This document shows, in pieces, positions 30,273 to 36,351 of a stretch of 36,767 nt of DNA (position 1 is its first letter; each line of letters starts with the position of its first letter). The stretch is from a virus: the IMG/VR virus record IMGVR_UViG_3300042484_001584, positions 1-36,767 of that record; one strand, written 5' to 3'. A program made the position numbers and the translations under genes. Under the pieces are notes generated by a model. The model did not search any database, was not told the DNA's origin, and worked only from the letters and a program-made list of their open reading frames with translations.

Positions 30273-31541
30273 ATGATTATTCGTGAATATATCCAATTTT
30301 TTATTATTTCCCTTTTAATCTGTTTAGCAACAATCACATCAAGCAACGCAGAGCAAACGGTCGAGAGAATATCTCCGACAGTGATTCGTGCATTTGTTCG
30401 CACACAAGGCACAGTCACTATTACTCTCACACATGAAAAGACATTCACAGTCAACACTGGCGCAAAATTCTATCAGGGTGAAATCAAACTACGATCTGGT
30501 GTATATCCAGTTGCAGCATCAGTTATCGGCAATGAGATGCGCATTACGTTTCAGGGCAAAGTAACAGGGTCACGAAAGAGCAGACAGCGCACATTCACAA
30601 TCAAGTCAAAAGACAATTTTGCATCAGTGCGAGTTGCTTCAATGCCACGCAGCGCACATCCAGAGAAAGCGTGTGCGACAGAAAGCCATGAACACGAACA
30701 CAAGCCGCAAGCAAGTGCATTAGAATTTGGTGCAACAACTGTCAAAGTTGTGACGATTAGTACAACCGCCGATGCTGAGTGGGTTGCACGATTCGGCACA
30801 CAAGCAAACGCAGAAATCGCAAGTATCATTAACGAGGCTGAGGCACTATACGAACGTCAGCTTGGTATTAGATTCAACATCGTATCTCAAGTGACACAAT
30901 CAAGCAGCACACCTGAACTTGATCCAAAACTAATACTCAATCGCTTTCAAGACTCGGCGCCTGTGATTGCGAACGCTCAATATCTTTTTACTGGTAAAGA
31001 TATGTCAGGTTCTACAATTGGCATCGCATATGTTGGAGCGATATGCTATGCACCAGAATATGCGTACGGTGTCGTGCAACATTATAGCTCACTCACAGCA
31101 AACGTATTTGCACATGAAATGGGACACTCGTTTGGTGCGCAACATGATTTTGCAGGCTTTGGTAGCCTCATGTATCCATCAATCTCGTACGGCACACCAT
31201 ACTTTTCAGCGCAGAGCATAAATGAAATTAGCACCTTTGTGTCATATTTTGGCTATTGTTTAACTACTGAACAAACGATACAAAAAAGTAAGCCAGCAAA
31301 GATGGTCATTAAACGCACTAAACGTGTGGTGACTGTAACATTACTCGACAAGAATAATAAAGCACTTGCAGACGAGCCAGTAACAATTAGAGCCAATGGC
31401 GCAACACTCAGTGGTAAAACAAACACTCGTGGCAAGTTTACGATTGTCTTCTTAGAAAAGAGAAACACAACGATTCGTTTGATCGCAATTGCAAACAACA
31501 ATACACGGCTAAAGAAAAAACTTACCTTCAAAATCCAATAA
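30273..31541 (+). CDS. Secreted reprolysin-type (M12B) zinc metallopeptidase
   Basis: A 422-residue protein. Residues ~1-26 are a Sec signal peptide (IIREYIQFFIISLLICLATI, cut near SNA). Residues ~30-125 form a beta-rich prodomain-like region. The catalytic domain carries HEMGHSFGAQHD (about residues 281-292), the reprolysin HExxHxxGxxHD consensus, and a Met-turn SLMYPSISYG. The C-terminus (~330-422) is an Ig-like region (VTVTLLDKNNKALADEPVTI). A His/Glu run (HEHEHK) precedes the catalytic domain and could bind metal. It would act outside the cytoplasm after export. It has its own leaderless promoter. Confidence 0.85.
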   Translation: MIIREYIQFFIISLLICLATITSSNAEQTVERISPTVIRAFVRTQGTVTITLTHEKTFTVNTGAKFYQGEIKLRSGVYPVAASVIGNEMRITFQGKVTGSRKSRQRTFTIKSKDNFASVRVASMPRSAHPEKACATESHEHEHKPQASALEFGATTVKVVTISTTADAEWVARFGTQANAEIASIINEAEALYERQLGIRFNIVSQVTQSSSTPELDPKLILNRFQDSAPVIANAQYLFTGKDMSGSTIGIAYVGAICYAPEYAYGVVQHYSSLTANVFAHEMGHSFGAQHDFAGFGSLMYPSISYGTPYFSAQSINEISTFVSYFGYCLTTEQTIQKSKPAKMVIKRTKRVVTVTLLDKNNKALADEPVTIRANGATLSGKTNTRGKFTIVFLEKRNTTIRLIAIANNNTRLKKKLTFKIQ

Positions 31542-31598
31542 ATATATTAAACCAGTTTATGTGAGAACAATACAGTGTGTACAAACCCAAACGGAATC

Positions 31599-31829
31599 AT
31601 GTCAGACATTTCGCTTCAGTTCCGTCGTGCACATGATATGAACATGGTAATCGAAGTCACAGAAACAGACTCGATGATCATGGCTACATTCAGTGATAGA
31701 ACACGCAGTTTCATCATCGATGCCGTTGTAAAGCACCTCACAATCAAATATGGCACACACGTTTTTGTGGCTAGAAATTCCTTGAATCCAAAAGTTGTTG
31801 AAGTTTGGTCCAGGGAAAATGTTACATGA
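31599..31829 (+). CDS. Tandem small-paralog family, member 3
   Basis: A 76-residue protein. The helix LQFRRAHDMNMVIEV, the core strand MIMATF, the second helix VVKHLTIKYG and the end strand VVEVW fit the family pattern. ATG 31599 is used, with ACGGA upstream; an in-frame GTG at 31575 would add eight residues (CTNPNGI region) and is possible. Its TGA overlaps the next ATG, starting an almost unbroken run of coupled genes. Confidence 0.65.
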   Translation: MSDISLQFRRAHDMNMVIEVTETDSMIMATFSDRTRSFIIDAVVKHLTIKYGTHVFVARNSLNPKVVEVWSRENVT

Positions 31830-32083
31830 ACTTGCCAACATTTGACGATATGCGAGACGATCTGAATCGTGCGTACGAACGAGACGTTATTGCATATTTT
31901 CACATTGGTAAAGTTCCAGATGTCACATCATTCATCTCAGAAGTCTTTTACGCAGACGAGCAGTTTGATGTATACGTTGCGATTAAGACTGAATACATGG
32001 CAAAAGAAGACGAATTCAAAAAATACATGAAACAAAAATATGGTCACATGATTCGTGTGCTTGTTGTTGAGATGCACAGATAA
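31826..32083 (+). CDS. Tandem small-paralog family, member 4
   Basis: An 85-residue protein: first helix MRDDLNRAYERDVIAYF, core strand FDVYVAI, second helix FKKYMKQKYGHM, end IRVLVVEM. It stops right after this strand, so the final strand seen in other members is missing. The loop between the first and core strands is enlarged (VPDVTSFISEVFYADEQ). Start fixed by ATGA overlap. Confidence 0.65.
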   Translation: MNLPTFDDMRDDLNRAYERDVIAYFHIGKVPDVTSFISEVFYADEQFDVYVAIKTEYMAKEDEFKKYMKQKYGHMIRVLVVEMHR

Positions 32084-32095
32084 CACGGATTAGTT

Positions 32096-32359
32096 GTGAA
32101 GAAGTCTATACACGAATTGCGAGACCAATTAGCAGATGCAGAAGAGCACTTTGAAGTTTTGCATATGTATGGAGATCACATTGTGATTGTTTTGTCATAC
32201 ACGATTCCTAACGCAGACAAAAAGATGCGACAGTTGAAAGAATACATAGAAAATACATTTGTAGCAATACTACACGTAGATGTTTTTACACAATATGTTG
32301 TTATTTGGCATGACTATCACATTCTGTCCCCGGAGCACATGAAGAAGAAGCGACCATGA
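32096..32359 (+). CDS. Tandem small-paralog family, member 5
   Basis: An 87-residue protein beginning at GTG (VKKSIHELRDQLADAEEHFE). The core strand IVIVLSY follows the first helix after only a short turn, so this is a compact member. The second helix is QLKEYIENTFVAI and the end strand YVVIWHDYH. A short basic tail (HMKKKRP) follows. The GTG start lacks a clear Shine-Dalgarno site. Its stop overlaps the next ATG. Confidence 0.65.
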   Translation: MKKSIHELRDQLADAEEHFEVLHMYGDHIVIVLSYTIPNADKKMRQLKEYIENTFVAILHVDVFTQYVVIWHDYHILSPEHMKKKRP

Positions 32360-32646
32360 AAAAGAAAACCATCGATGATTTGTTTGAAGAGATTGAAAAT
32401 GCGAAACGCCATAGCATGGTGAATTGTATTCATTACTTCAACTACGATCCGATGGCATCACGCACACAGCTTCCAAACGTGCAACGGTTGAATGTTTTGT
32501 CACTTGAATTCAAACACAACTGTGACTCTGACAAAGTGCGAGAAGTATTTGAGCACATAAAAAACAACTATTGGTCAGTCATATATGATGTTCGATTAGT
32601 AACATACAACAGAATCCATATATACACAGTAGCCAATGTACCATGA
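32356..32646 (+). CDS. Tandem small-paralog family, member 6
   Basis: A 96-residue protein starting MKKKTIDDLFEEIENAKRHS. The first strand VNCIHYF, a loop with DPMASRTQLPNVQ, the core strand LNVLSLEF, the second helix VREVFEHIKNNYWSVIYDV and the end strand RIHIYTV can be traced. It is one of the more complete members. ATGA-type coupling at both ends. Confidence 0.7.
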   Translation: MKKKTIDDLFEEIENAKRHSMVNCIHYFNYDPMASRTQLPNVQRLNVLSLEFKHNCDSDKVREVFEHIKNNYWSVIYDVRLVTYNRIHIYTVANVP

Positions 32647-32918
32647 GCACGATTGATGATTTGGAGACAACTTTTGTTGAAGCCGTGTTGTCGAACTTGA
32701 TCGTCGATGTTGAGTTACATAAAAACTATATGCGAGTTTACTTGAAGCACACAGACAATGTTGAAGTCACGATACGAAAACTCACAGACCACATACGAAA
32801 GAATTTTCCACAAGTGAAGTATTTTAACATCGACAAACAAAAATCAACGATAGACATCTACCACTACAAAAATTTTGATCAAGAGAAGCGCCAGAAAGAA
32901 TTAGAGGAAAAAATATGA
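32643..32918 (+). CDS. Tandem small-paralog family, member 7
   Basis: A 91-residue protein (MSTIDDLETTFVEAVLSNLIVDV). The loop is minimal: after one turn the core strand MRVYLKH follows. The second helix KLTDHIRKNFPQVKYF and the end strand TIDIYHY are clear. A charged C-terminal extension (FDQEKRQKELEEKI) is unique to this copy. ATGA overlap with both neighbours. Confidence 0.7.
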   Translation: MSTIDDLETTFVEAVLSNLIVDVELHKNYMRVYLKHTDNVEVTIRKLTDHIRKNFPQVKYFNIDKQKSTIDIYHYKNFDQEKRQKELEEKI

Positions 32919-33148
32919 AAACAATAACGCAACTTGAGTTAGAGCTATCTCAAGCAAAAGAGCACAACTTGATTGAAGATTTTGAGCATATTCAAAACCG
33001 TGATTGCATTTTGGTTAGGTTAAAAGCAGCAACAACAGACAACACGTGCCAGAGATTGAAGACTTACATTCGAGATACATATAAAGAGGTAATGTATGTA
33101 ACACTCACGCCGTATGATCGAGCGTTATACATAAGGTATGTCATCTAA
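32915..33148 (+). CDS. Tandem small-paralog family, member 8 (minimal form)
   Basis: At 77 residues this is the best minimal example: helix ITQLELELSQAKEHNLIEDF, core strand CILVRLK, second helix RLKTYIRDTYKEVMYV and end strand ALYIRYV, with short turns only. It would be a good template for structure prediction. It overlaps member 9 by 11 bases. Confidence 0.75.
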   Translation: MKTITQLELELSQAKEHNLIEDFEHIQNRDCILVRLKAATTDNTCQRLKTYIRDTYKEVMYVTLTPYDRALYIRYVI

Positions 33149-33428
33149 CAGAAAACCAATAGCTGAGTTGCGCAAAGAGTTGCGCCGTGCGCAATCTGAA
33201 GGATTGATAGACTATGTAATTGACATACGCACCATTAAGACCGGAAAGTATGGGATCATGTATGAAGATCCATACATTTCTGTAAGGTTTTTGCCAAACA
33301 CAAAAGATAGTGTAAAAACAAAATTGATGTGCTTCATACACAAAACGTATGATCACATTAAGTCAGTAAAGATTGGTAAAAACGGCGATTGCATTGAAAT
33401 ATTTTATGACGAATCTGAAATCGATTAA
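33138..33428 (+). CDS. Tandem small-paralog family, member 9
   Basis: A 96-residue protein: IAELRKELRRAQSEGLIDYV, loop with TIKTGKYGIMYEDP, core strand YISVRFL, second helix KLMCFIHKTYDHIKSV and end strand CIEIFYDE. AAGG precedes the ATG. Its end overlaps member 10 by 23 bases. Confidence 0.7.
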   Translation: MSSNRKPIAELRKELRRAQSEGLIDYVIDIRTIKTGKYGIMYEDPYISVRFLPNTKDSVKTKLMCFIHKTYDHIKSVKIGKNGDCIEIFYDESEID

Positions 33429-33687
33429 GCAGTTACAAGACGATTTGCAGCGAGCATTGAACGCAGATGCCATTCGTGACTACAATATGTTTGGCAACCC
33501 ACATTCTGTATATCGACCGTACATAATTATTTCACTACATCCCCACACATCGATGGGCACAAAACAAAAACTCGTAGAGTACATATATACATCTTACGAG
33601 AATATCCATTTCGTTGAATTGGTGAATCAAAACACCTGTATTTGTGTTGACTATGAAAGAGACTGCCAAGATGAGCAACATCGATAA
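33406..33687 (+). CDS. Tandem small-paralog family, member 10
   Basis: A 93-residue protein starting MTNLKSIKQLQDDLQRALNA. Loop GNPHSVYRP, core strand YIIISLH, second helix KLVEYIYTSYENIHFV and end strand CICVDYE are followed by a polar tail (QDEQHR). The ATG at 33406 is selected by alignment with the other family N-termini; the frame is open further upstream. It overlaps member 11 by 17 bases. Confidence 0.7.
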   Translation: MTNLKSIKQLQDDLQRALNADAIRDYNMFGNPHSVYRPYIIISLHPHTSMGTKQKLVEYIYTSYENIHFVELVNQNTCICVDYERDCQDEQHR

Positions 33688-33916
33688 GCTCATCGAGCAG
33701 TTTCAAGAAGCGCACGAAAGAGATCTTTGTGTGTTTCAGTCATGTGAACAAGACATTTCATATGGTGTGCTTGTTGTTGATGTGCCAATGCAACGAAAAG
33801 CAGTTGTGAAAGAACTCATTTGTCATGTTGAAAAGCATTACCCACAAGTGAGACGGATCAACGAATACACATTTTCTGAGTATGTTAGAATAGGATTTTG
33901 GTATGACCACTATTAG
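33671..33916 (+). CDS. Tandem small-paralog family, member 11
   Basis: An 81-residue protein starting MSNIDKLIEQFQEAHERDLC. The core strand is GVLVVDV, the second helix ELICHVEKHYPQVRRI and the end strand YVRIGFWYD. It has more Cys and His than its sisters. Its end overlaps the following unrelated gene by 14 bases. Confidence 0.7.
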   Translation: MSNIDKLIEQFQEAHERDLCVFQSCEQDISYGVLVVDVPMQRKAVVKELICHVEKHYPQVRRINEYTFSEYVRIGFWYDHY

Positions 33917-34292
33917 TACAGAAGACGCAGTTCGCAGCATCGTTTATGTTCATGATCTCGCAGCTATAAAAGTTGATGCAAAGTTACCACTATCGATGAA
34001 AGATTTTGAAATAACACAAGAATTGCTAGACACGCACATTCCAACGCATGAAGAGCGAGCTGCCATGATTGCATATCAATCGTGCTACTTTGCATTCATC
34101 GCAGTAAACAAAAATGCAACATACGAAGACTTCAGACAGAATGTTAATCCAGACGCAATACAAACTGTCACACAAAGTGTCGTTGCAAAAATACCTGAAA
34201 CTGTAAAGCTCGAAGACTTGAAAGAAATTCATCGAGTGCAGTTTTTGAACTTAACTCGTGTGGCTAAAGATCGTCAGATCTCAGAAGAATAG
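33903..34292 (+). CDS. Hypothetical protein inside the paralog array
   Basis: A 129-residue helical protein (MTTISTEDAVRSIVYVHDLA ... RQISEE) that does not show the family signature. A segment EERAAMIAYQSCYFAFIAVN is moderately hydrophobic but too polar for a clear membrane span. It interrupts the run between members 11 and 12 and is translationally coupled to member 11. No family recognised. Confidence 0.65.
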   Translation: MTTISTEDAVRSIVYVHDLAAIKVDAKLPLSMKDFEITQELLDTHIPTHEERAAMIAYQSCYFAFIAVNKNATYEDFRQNVNPDAIQTVTQSVVAKIPETVKLEDLKEIHRVQFLNLTRVAKDRQISEE

Positions 34293-34298
34293 TTGTGT

Positions 34299-34577
34299 AT
34301 GATCTCGAAAAAGCCAGTCAAAGAGTTGAAGCGGCAACTGTTACTGGCTTACGAATCTCAGTTGATTGAAACATATCTGGTCAAAGAAGATGCACAAATT
34401 GATATATTTCCTCAAGATAAGTATGAATCATACATCATTTTCAAATTCAAAGAACAAACGCCTATAGAAGTGCGTCAGAAGCTCATCAAGTACATAGAAG
34501 ATACGTTTGATTCGGTGTTGGTGTCACCAAAGAATGGAATGGAAATCATATGGATTGATTACAAATGGACTCTCTAA
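34299..34577 (+). CDS. Tandem small-paralog family, member 12
   Basis: A 92-residue protein starting MISKKPVKELKRQLLLAYES. Loop AQIDIFPQDKYES, core strand YIIFKFK, second helix KLIKYIEDTFDSVLVS and end strand EIIWIDY. ATG 34299 is used; a TTG two codons earlier is in frame. The last 13 bases overlap member 13. Confidence 0.7.
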   Translation: MISKKPVKELKRQLLLAYESQLIETYLVKEDAQIDIFPQDKYESYIIFKFKEQTPIEVRQKLIKYIEDTFDSVLVSPKNGMEIIWIDYKWTL

Positions 34578-34840
34578 AGCTCTTGAGACGACAGCTGGAA
34601 AAAGCACACGAGAAAAAGATGATACACAGCTTTTTAATATCGTCGTGGTCGTTTCCAGTCATCGTTGAGGGTGAACATAGAATGAGTTGTGCAAGCGTTA
34701 CGTTTTTTTCAGAAACGCCGCTTCCCATTCGTCAAGCCGTAGCTGAGTATATCGACAAAACGTATCCAGATCTTGTCACGACAATATATCACGTAACGGA
34801 CACGGTATTGTTCATCGACTTCAGGGATAGAACACGATGA
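34565..34840 (+). CDS. Tandem small-paralog family, member 13
   Basis: A 91-residue protein starting MDSLKLLRRQLEKAHEKKMI. The core strand is SCASVTFFS, the second helix AVAEYIDKTYPDLVTTI and the end strand VLFIDF. A Pro follows the core strand (ETPLPIRQAV), giving the same 'TP..vR' approach to the second helix as in members 12 and 15. Stop overlaps the next start (ATGA). Confidence 0.7.
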   Translation: MDSLKLLRRQLEKAHEKKMIHSFLISSWSFPVIVEGEHRMSCASVTFFSETPLPIRQAVAEYIDKTYPDLVTTIYHVTDTVLFIDFRDRTR

Positions 34841-35181
34841 ACACAACTAAAGAACTACTACAAAAGTTGAAAAACAAACTCCAAGAAGCGTATGAGAAAC
34901 GATTGTTGTTTGCAGTGTCGTTTGATCATCTTGATATGATGCCTGATAGCGATGACCACACAAACTACCACACAGCACACAGAAAGTATCATAGAGTGAT
35001 ACTACATGAAGCAACAGAACGAAACGTCGCATATCAACTATCAAAACACATCACTGAAAAGTATGGCGTACAGACGATTGTTGTCAACGATTCTGTTCCA
35101 CTGGTTCAAAACCGCTACGCAGAACCAATTCATGTGACAACATTTCGTGCATATATAATTTTCATTTACTTTGATCTATGA
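34837..35181 (+). CDS. Tandem small-paralog family, member 14 (long form)
   Basis: A 114-residue protein starting MNTTKELLQKLKNKLQEAYE. The loop is His/Asp-rich (MMPDSDDHTNYHTAHRKYH), then the core strand RVILHE, the second helix QLSKHITEKYG, an extra loop of ~20 residues (NDSVPLVQNRYAEP) and the end strand AYIIFIYFD. The His cluster could bind metal, but this is speculative. ATGA overlaps at both ends. Confidence 0.65.
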   Translation: MNTTKELLQKLKNKLQEAYEKRLLFAVSFDHLDMMPDSDDHTNYHTAHRKYHRVILHEATERNVAYQLSKHITEKYGVQTIVVNDSVPLVQNRYAEPIHVTTFRAYIIFIYFDL

Positions 35182-35456
35182 ACCGAAACTCGATAAACAG
35201 ATTGATGCAACAACTCAGTGAAGCGAAGCAAAGGCAGCTGATCGTAGAGTATGCCGCGTACAATACGTGCGAGATTAATTCATACATTGTGGTCACTTTC
35301 ACACAGAGCACACCAAGCTCAGTCAAATATCGTTTGGTTAAACACATCAAAGATCACTACGATGATGTCATTGCTACGCACTTCAGCACAACAAAAGAGC
35401 GTTTGTATATCGAGTATGATGATTGGGAAATCTTGCCGAGATACGTTGCATTCTAG
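35178..35456 (+). CDS. Tandem small-paralog family, member 15
   Basis: A 92-residue protein starting MNRNSINRLMQQLSEAKQRQ. Core strand YIVVTFT, then STPSSVKYRLVKHIKDHYDDVIAT and end strand RLYIEYDD, with a short aromatic tail. It is the last of the coupled run; a 47-base gap with a promoter follows. Confidence 0.7.
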   Translation: MNRNSINRLMQQLSEAKQRQLIVEYAAYNTCEINSYIVVTFTQSTPSSVKYRLVKHIKDHYDDVIATHFSTTKERLYIEYDDWEILPRYVAF

Positions 35457-35468
35457 CACGATTGTTCG

Positions 35469-35497
35469 TTGACACAGATGGCGCCGAATGTTAAGTT
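35469..35497 (+). promoter_or_regulatory. Sigma70-like promoter, apparently leaderless
   Basis: A consensus TTGACA, a 17-base spacer, then TAAGTT ending six bases before ATG 35504. No Shine-Dalgarno site is present. The expected start site is the A of the ATG. Confidence 0.5.
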
Positions 35498-35503
35498 CGC
35501 TAC

Positions 35504-35761
35504 ATGAAAGATAGAGCATCAATCGACAAACACAAAGCCCTTCAAGTTGCTATTCTCATGTCAAAGTGCAGTGGCTCAAGAATCAAGTTGATCACATACA
35601 TTCAAGATGCATATGAAGAGTGTCAGCACTTGAACATCGACATTCTGCAATATCGACTACAAAACATTGCGGCAAGAAAACATCCACAGGTCACAGTGGA
35701 TGTAAATTACTATATGTTGTGTTTGAGAATGGAGATGCAACATTATTTGCGAACTTTGTAG
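35504..35761 (+). CDS. Diverged or rearranged relative of the paralog family
   Basis: An 85-residue protein. Residues ~25-45 read SRIKLITYIQDAYEECQHLN, closely like the second-helix signature of the array (compare RLKTYIRDTYKEV in member 8). However, the preceding helix-strand part is only a short basic helix (IDKHKALQVAILMSK) and the C-terminus is a different helical segment (YYMLCLRMEMQHYLRTL). It may be a truncated or shuffled family member. It has its own promoter. Confidence 0.55.
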   Translation: MKDRASIDKHKALQVAILMSKCSGSRIKLITYIQDAYEECQHLNIDILQYRLQNIAARKHPQVTVDVNYYMLCLRMEMQHYLRTL

Positions 35762-35794
35762 AAACCGTAAATTGAAAAATTTGTTGAAAAAATA

Positions 35795-35823
35795 TTACTT
35801 ACAACGCCGTGATGTGCTAACAT
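35795..35823 (+). promoter_or_regulatory. Weak promoter, apparently leaderless, overlapping a palindrome
   Basis: TTACTT, a 17-base spacer, then TAACAT ending seven bases before ATG 35831. The -35 is poor. The -10 is embedded in the palindrome at 35816-35830. No Shine-Dalgarno site is present. Confidence 0.4.
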
Positions 35824-35830
35824 TGTTAGC
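35816..35830. promoter_or_regulatory. Operator-like palindrome
   Basis: GCTAACA T TGTTAGC: two perfect 7-base half sites with a one-base centre, abutting the ATG at 35831 and covering the likely -10 and transcription start. It is too short-looped to be an RNA hairpin, so a binding site for a dimeric repressor is the likely reading. Confidence 0.5.
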
Positions 35831-36100
35831 ATGAAGTCAATTAACCATCTTGTTGGTCAGTTCATAGAAGCAAAAAAGCACGGTCTTGTTCTGCACATCG
35901 CCATCGATGAGCAGCACTCATCACACAATCCATATTTAACAGTTATCTTTAGACATGGTGTGCTTGATGATATGGTGCGAAAGACTTTGTTCGACCACAT
36001 TCGATGCACATATGAAGACACACACGCCGAAGTTGCACCGTCGGCTCCATCAATGATTTTTGTGTACTACACACCAAACGAGTATAAGATTGCGGTCTAA
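35831..36100 (+). CDS. Tandem small-paralog family, member 16
   Basis: An 89-residue protein starting MKSINHLVGQFIEAKKHGLV. The loop is His-rich (IDEQHSSHNP), the core strand YLTVIFR, the second helix KTLFDHIRCTYEDTHAE and the end strand MIFVYYT. It stands apart from the coupled run and has its own promoter and palindromic operator, so it may be expressed at a different time. Confidence 0.7.
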   Translation: MKSINHLVGQFIEAKKHGLVLHIAIDEQHSSHNPYLTVIFRHGVLDDMVRKTLFDHIRCTYEDTHAEVAPSAPSMIFVYYTPNEYKIAV

Positions 36101-36103
36101 TCA

Positions 36104-36132
36104 TTGACGATCATTCATGTGTGTGCTACATA
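36104..36132 (+). promoter_or_regulatory. Sigma70-like promoter, apparently leaderless
   Basis: TTGACG, a 17-base spacer, then TACATA ending six bases before ATG 36139. No Shine-Dalgarno site is present. Confidence 0.5.
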
Positions 36133-36138
36133 GTGTGC

Positions 36139-36351
36139 ATGATTGAGTGTGAATCAGATTTTATCGAAAAGTGTCTCGAAGACATCAAAGCTCTCAAAGA
36201 GAAGAAGCGCAAGCTGGAGCTGGATCTGAAATTTTACGAGCAAGAGTTGTACGCAGCACGAAAGCGCCTAGAAGAATACTCAGACCGCATCTTGGGTGTT
36301 GAGTGTCAGCTACACTCGGCTGTTAAGAAAGTGATGGATCAATCTTCGTAG
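36139..36351 (+). CDS. Coiled-coil hypothetical protein
   Basis: A 70-residue protein (MIECESDFIEKCLEDIKALK ...) that is one long charged helix with heptad spacing of Leu, Ile and Tyr. Probably a small coiled-coil dimer. The start at 36139 is chosen from promoter position; the frame is open a little further upstream. Its last 29 bases overlap the end of the convergent gene on the other strand. Confidence 0.6.
   Translation: MIECESDFIEKCLEDIKALKEKKRKLELDLKFYEQELYAARKRLEEYSDRILGVECQLHSAVKKVMDQSS

Noticed and set aside
28280-36100. CRISPR array or DNA-level repeats in the tandem gene region.
   Set aside because: The repetition is at the protein level only; no repeated DNA unit with regular spacers was seen.
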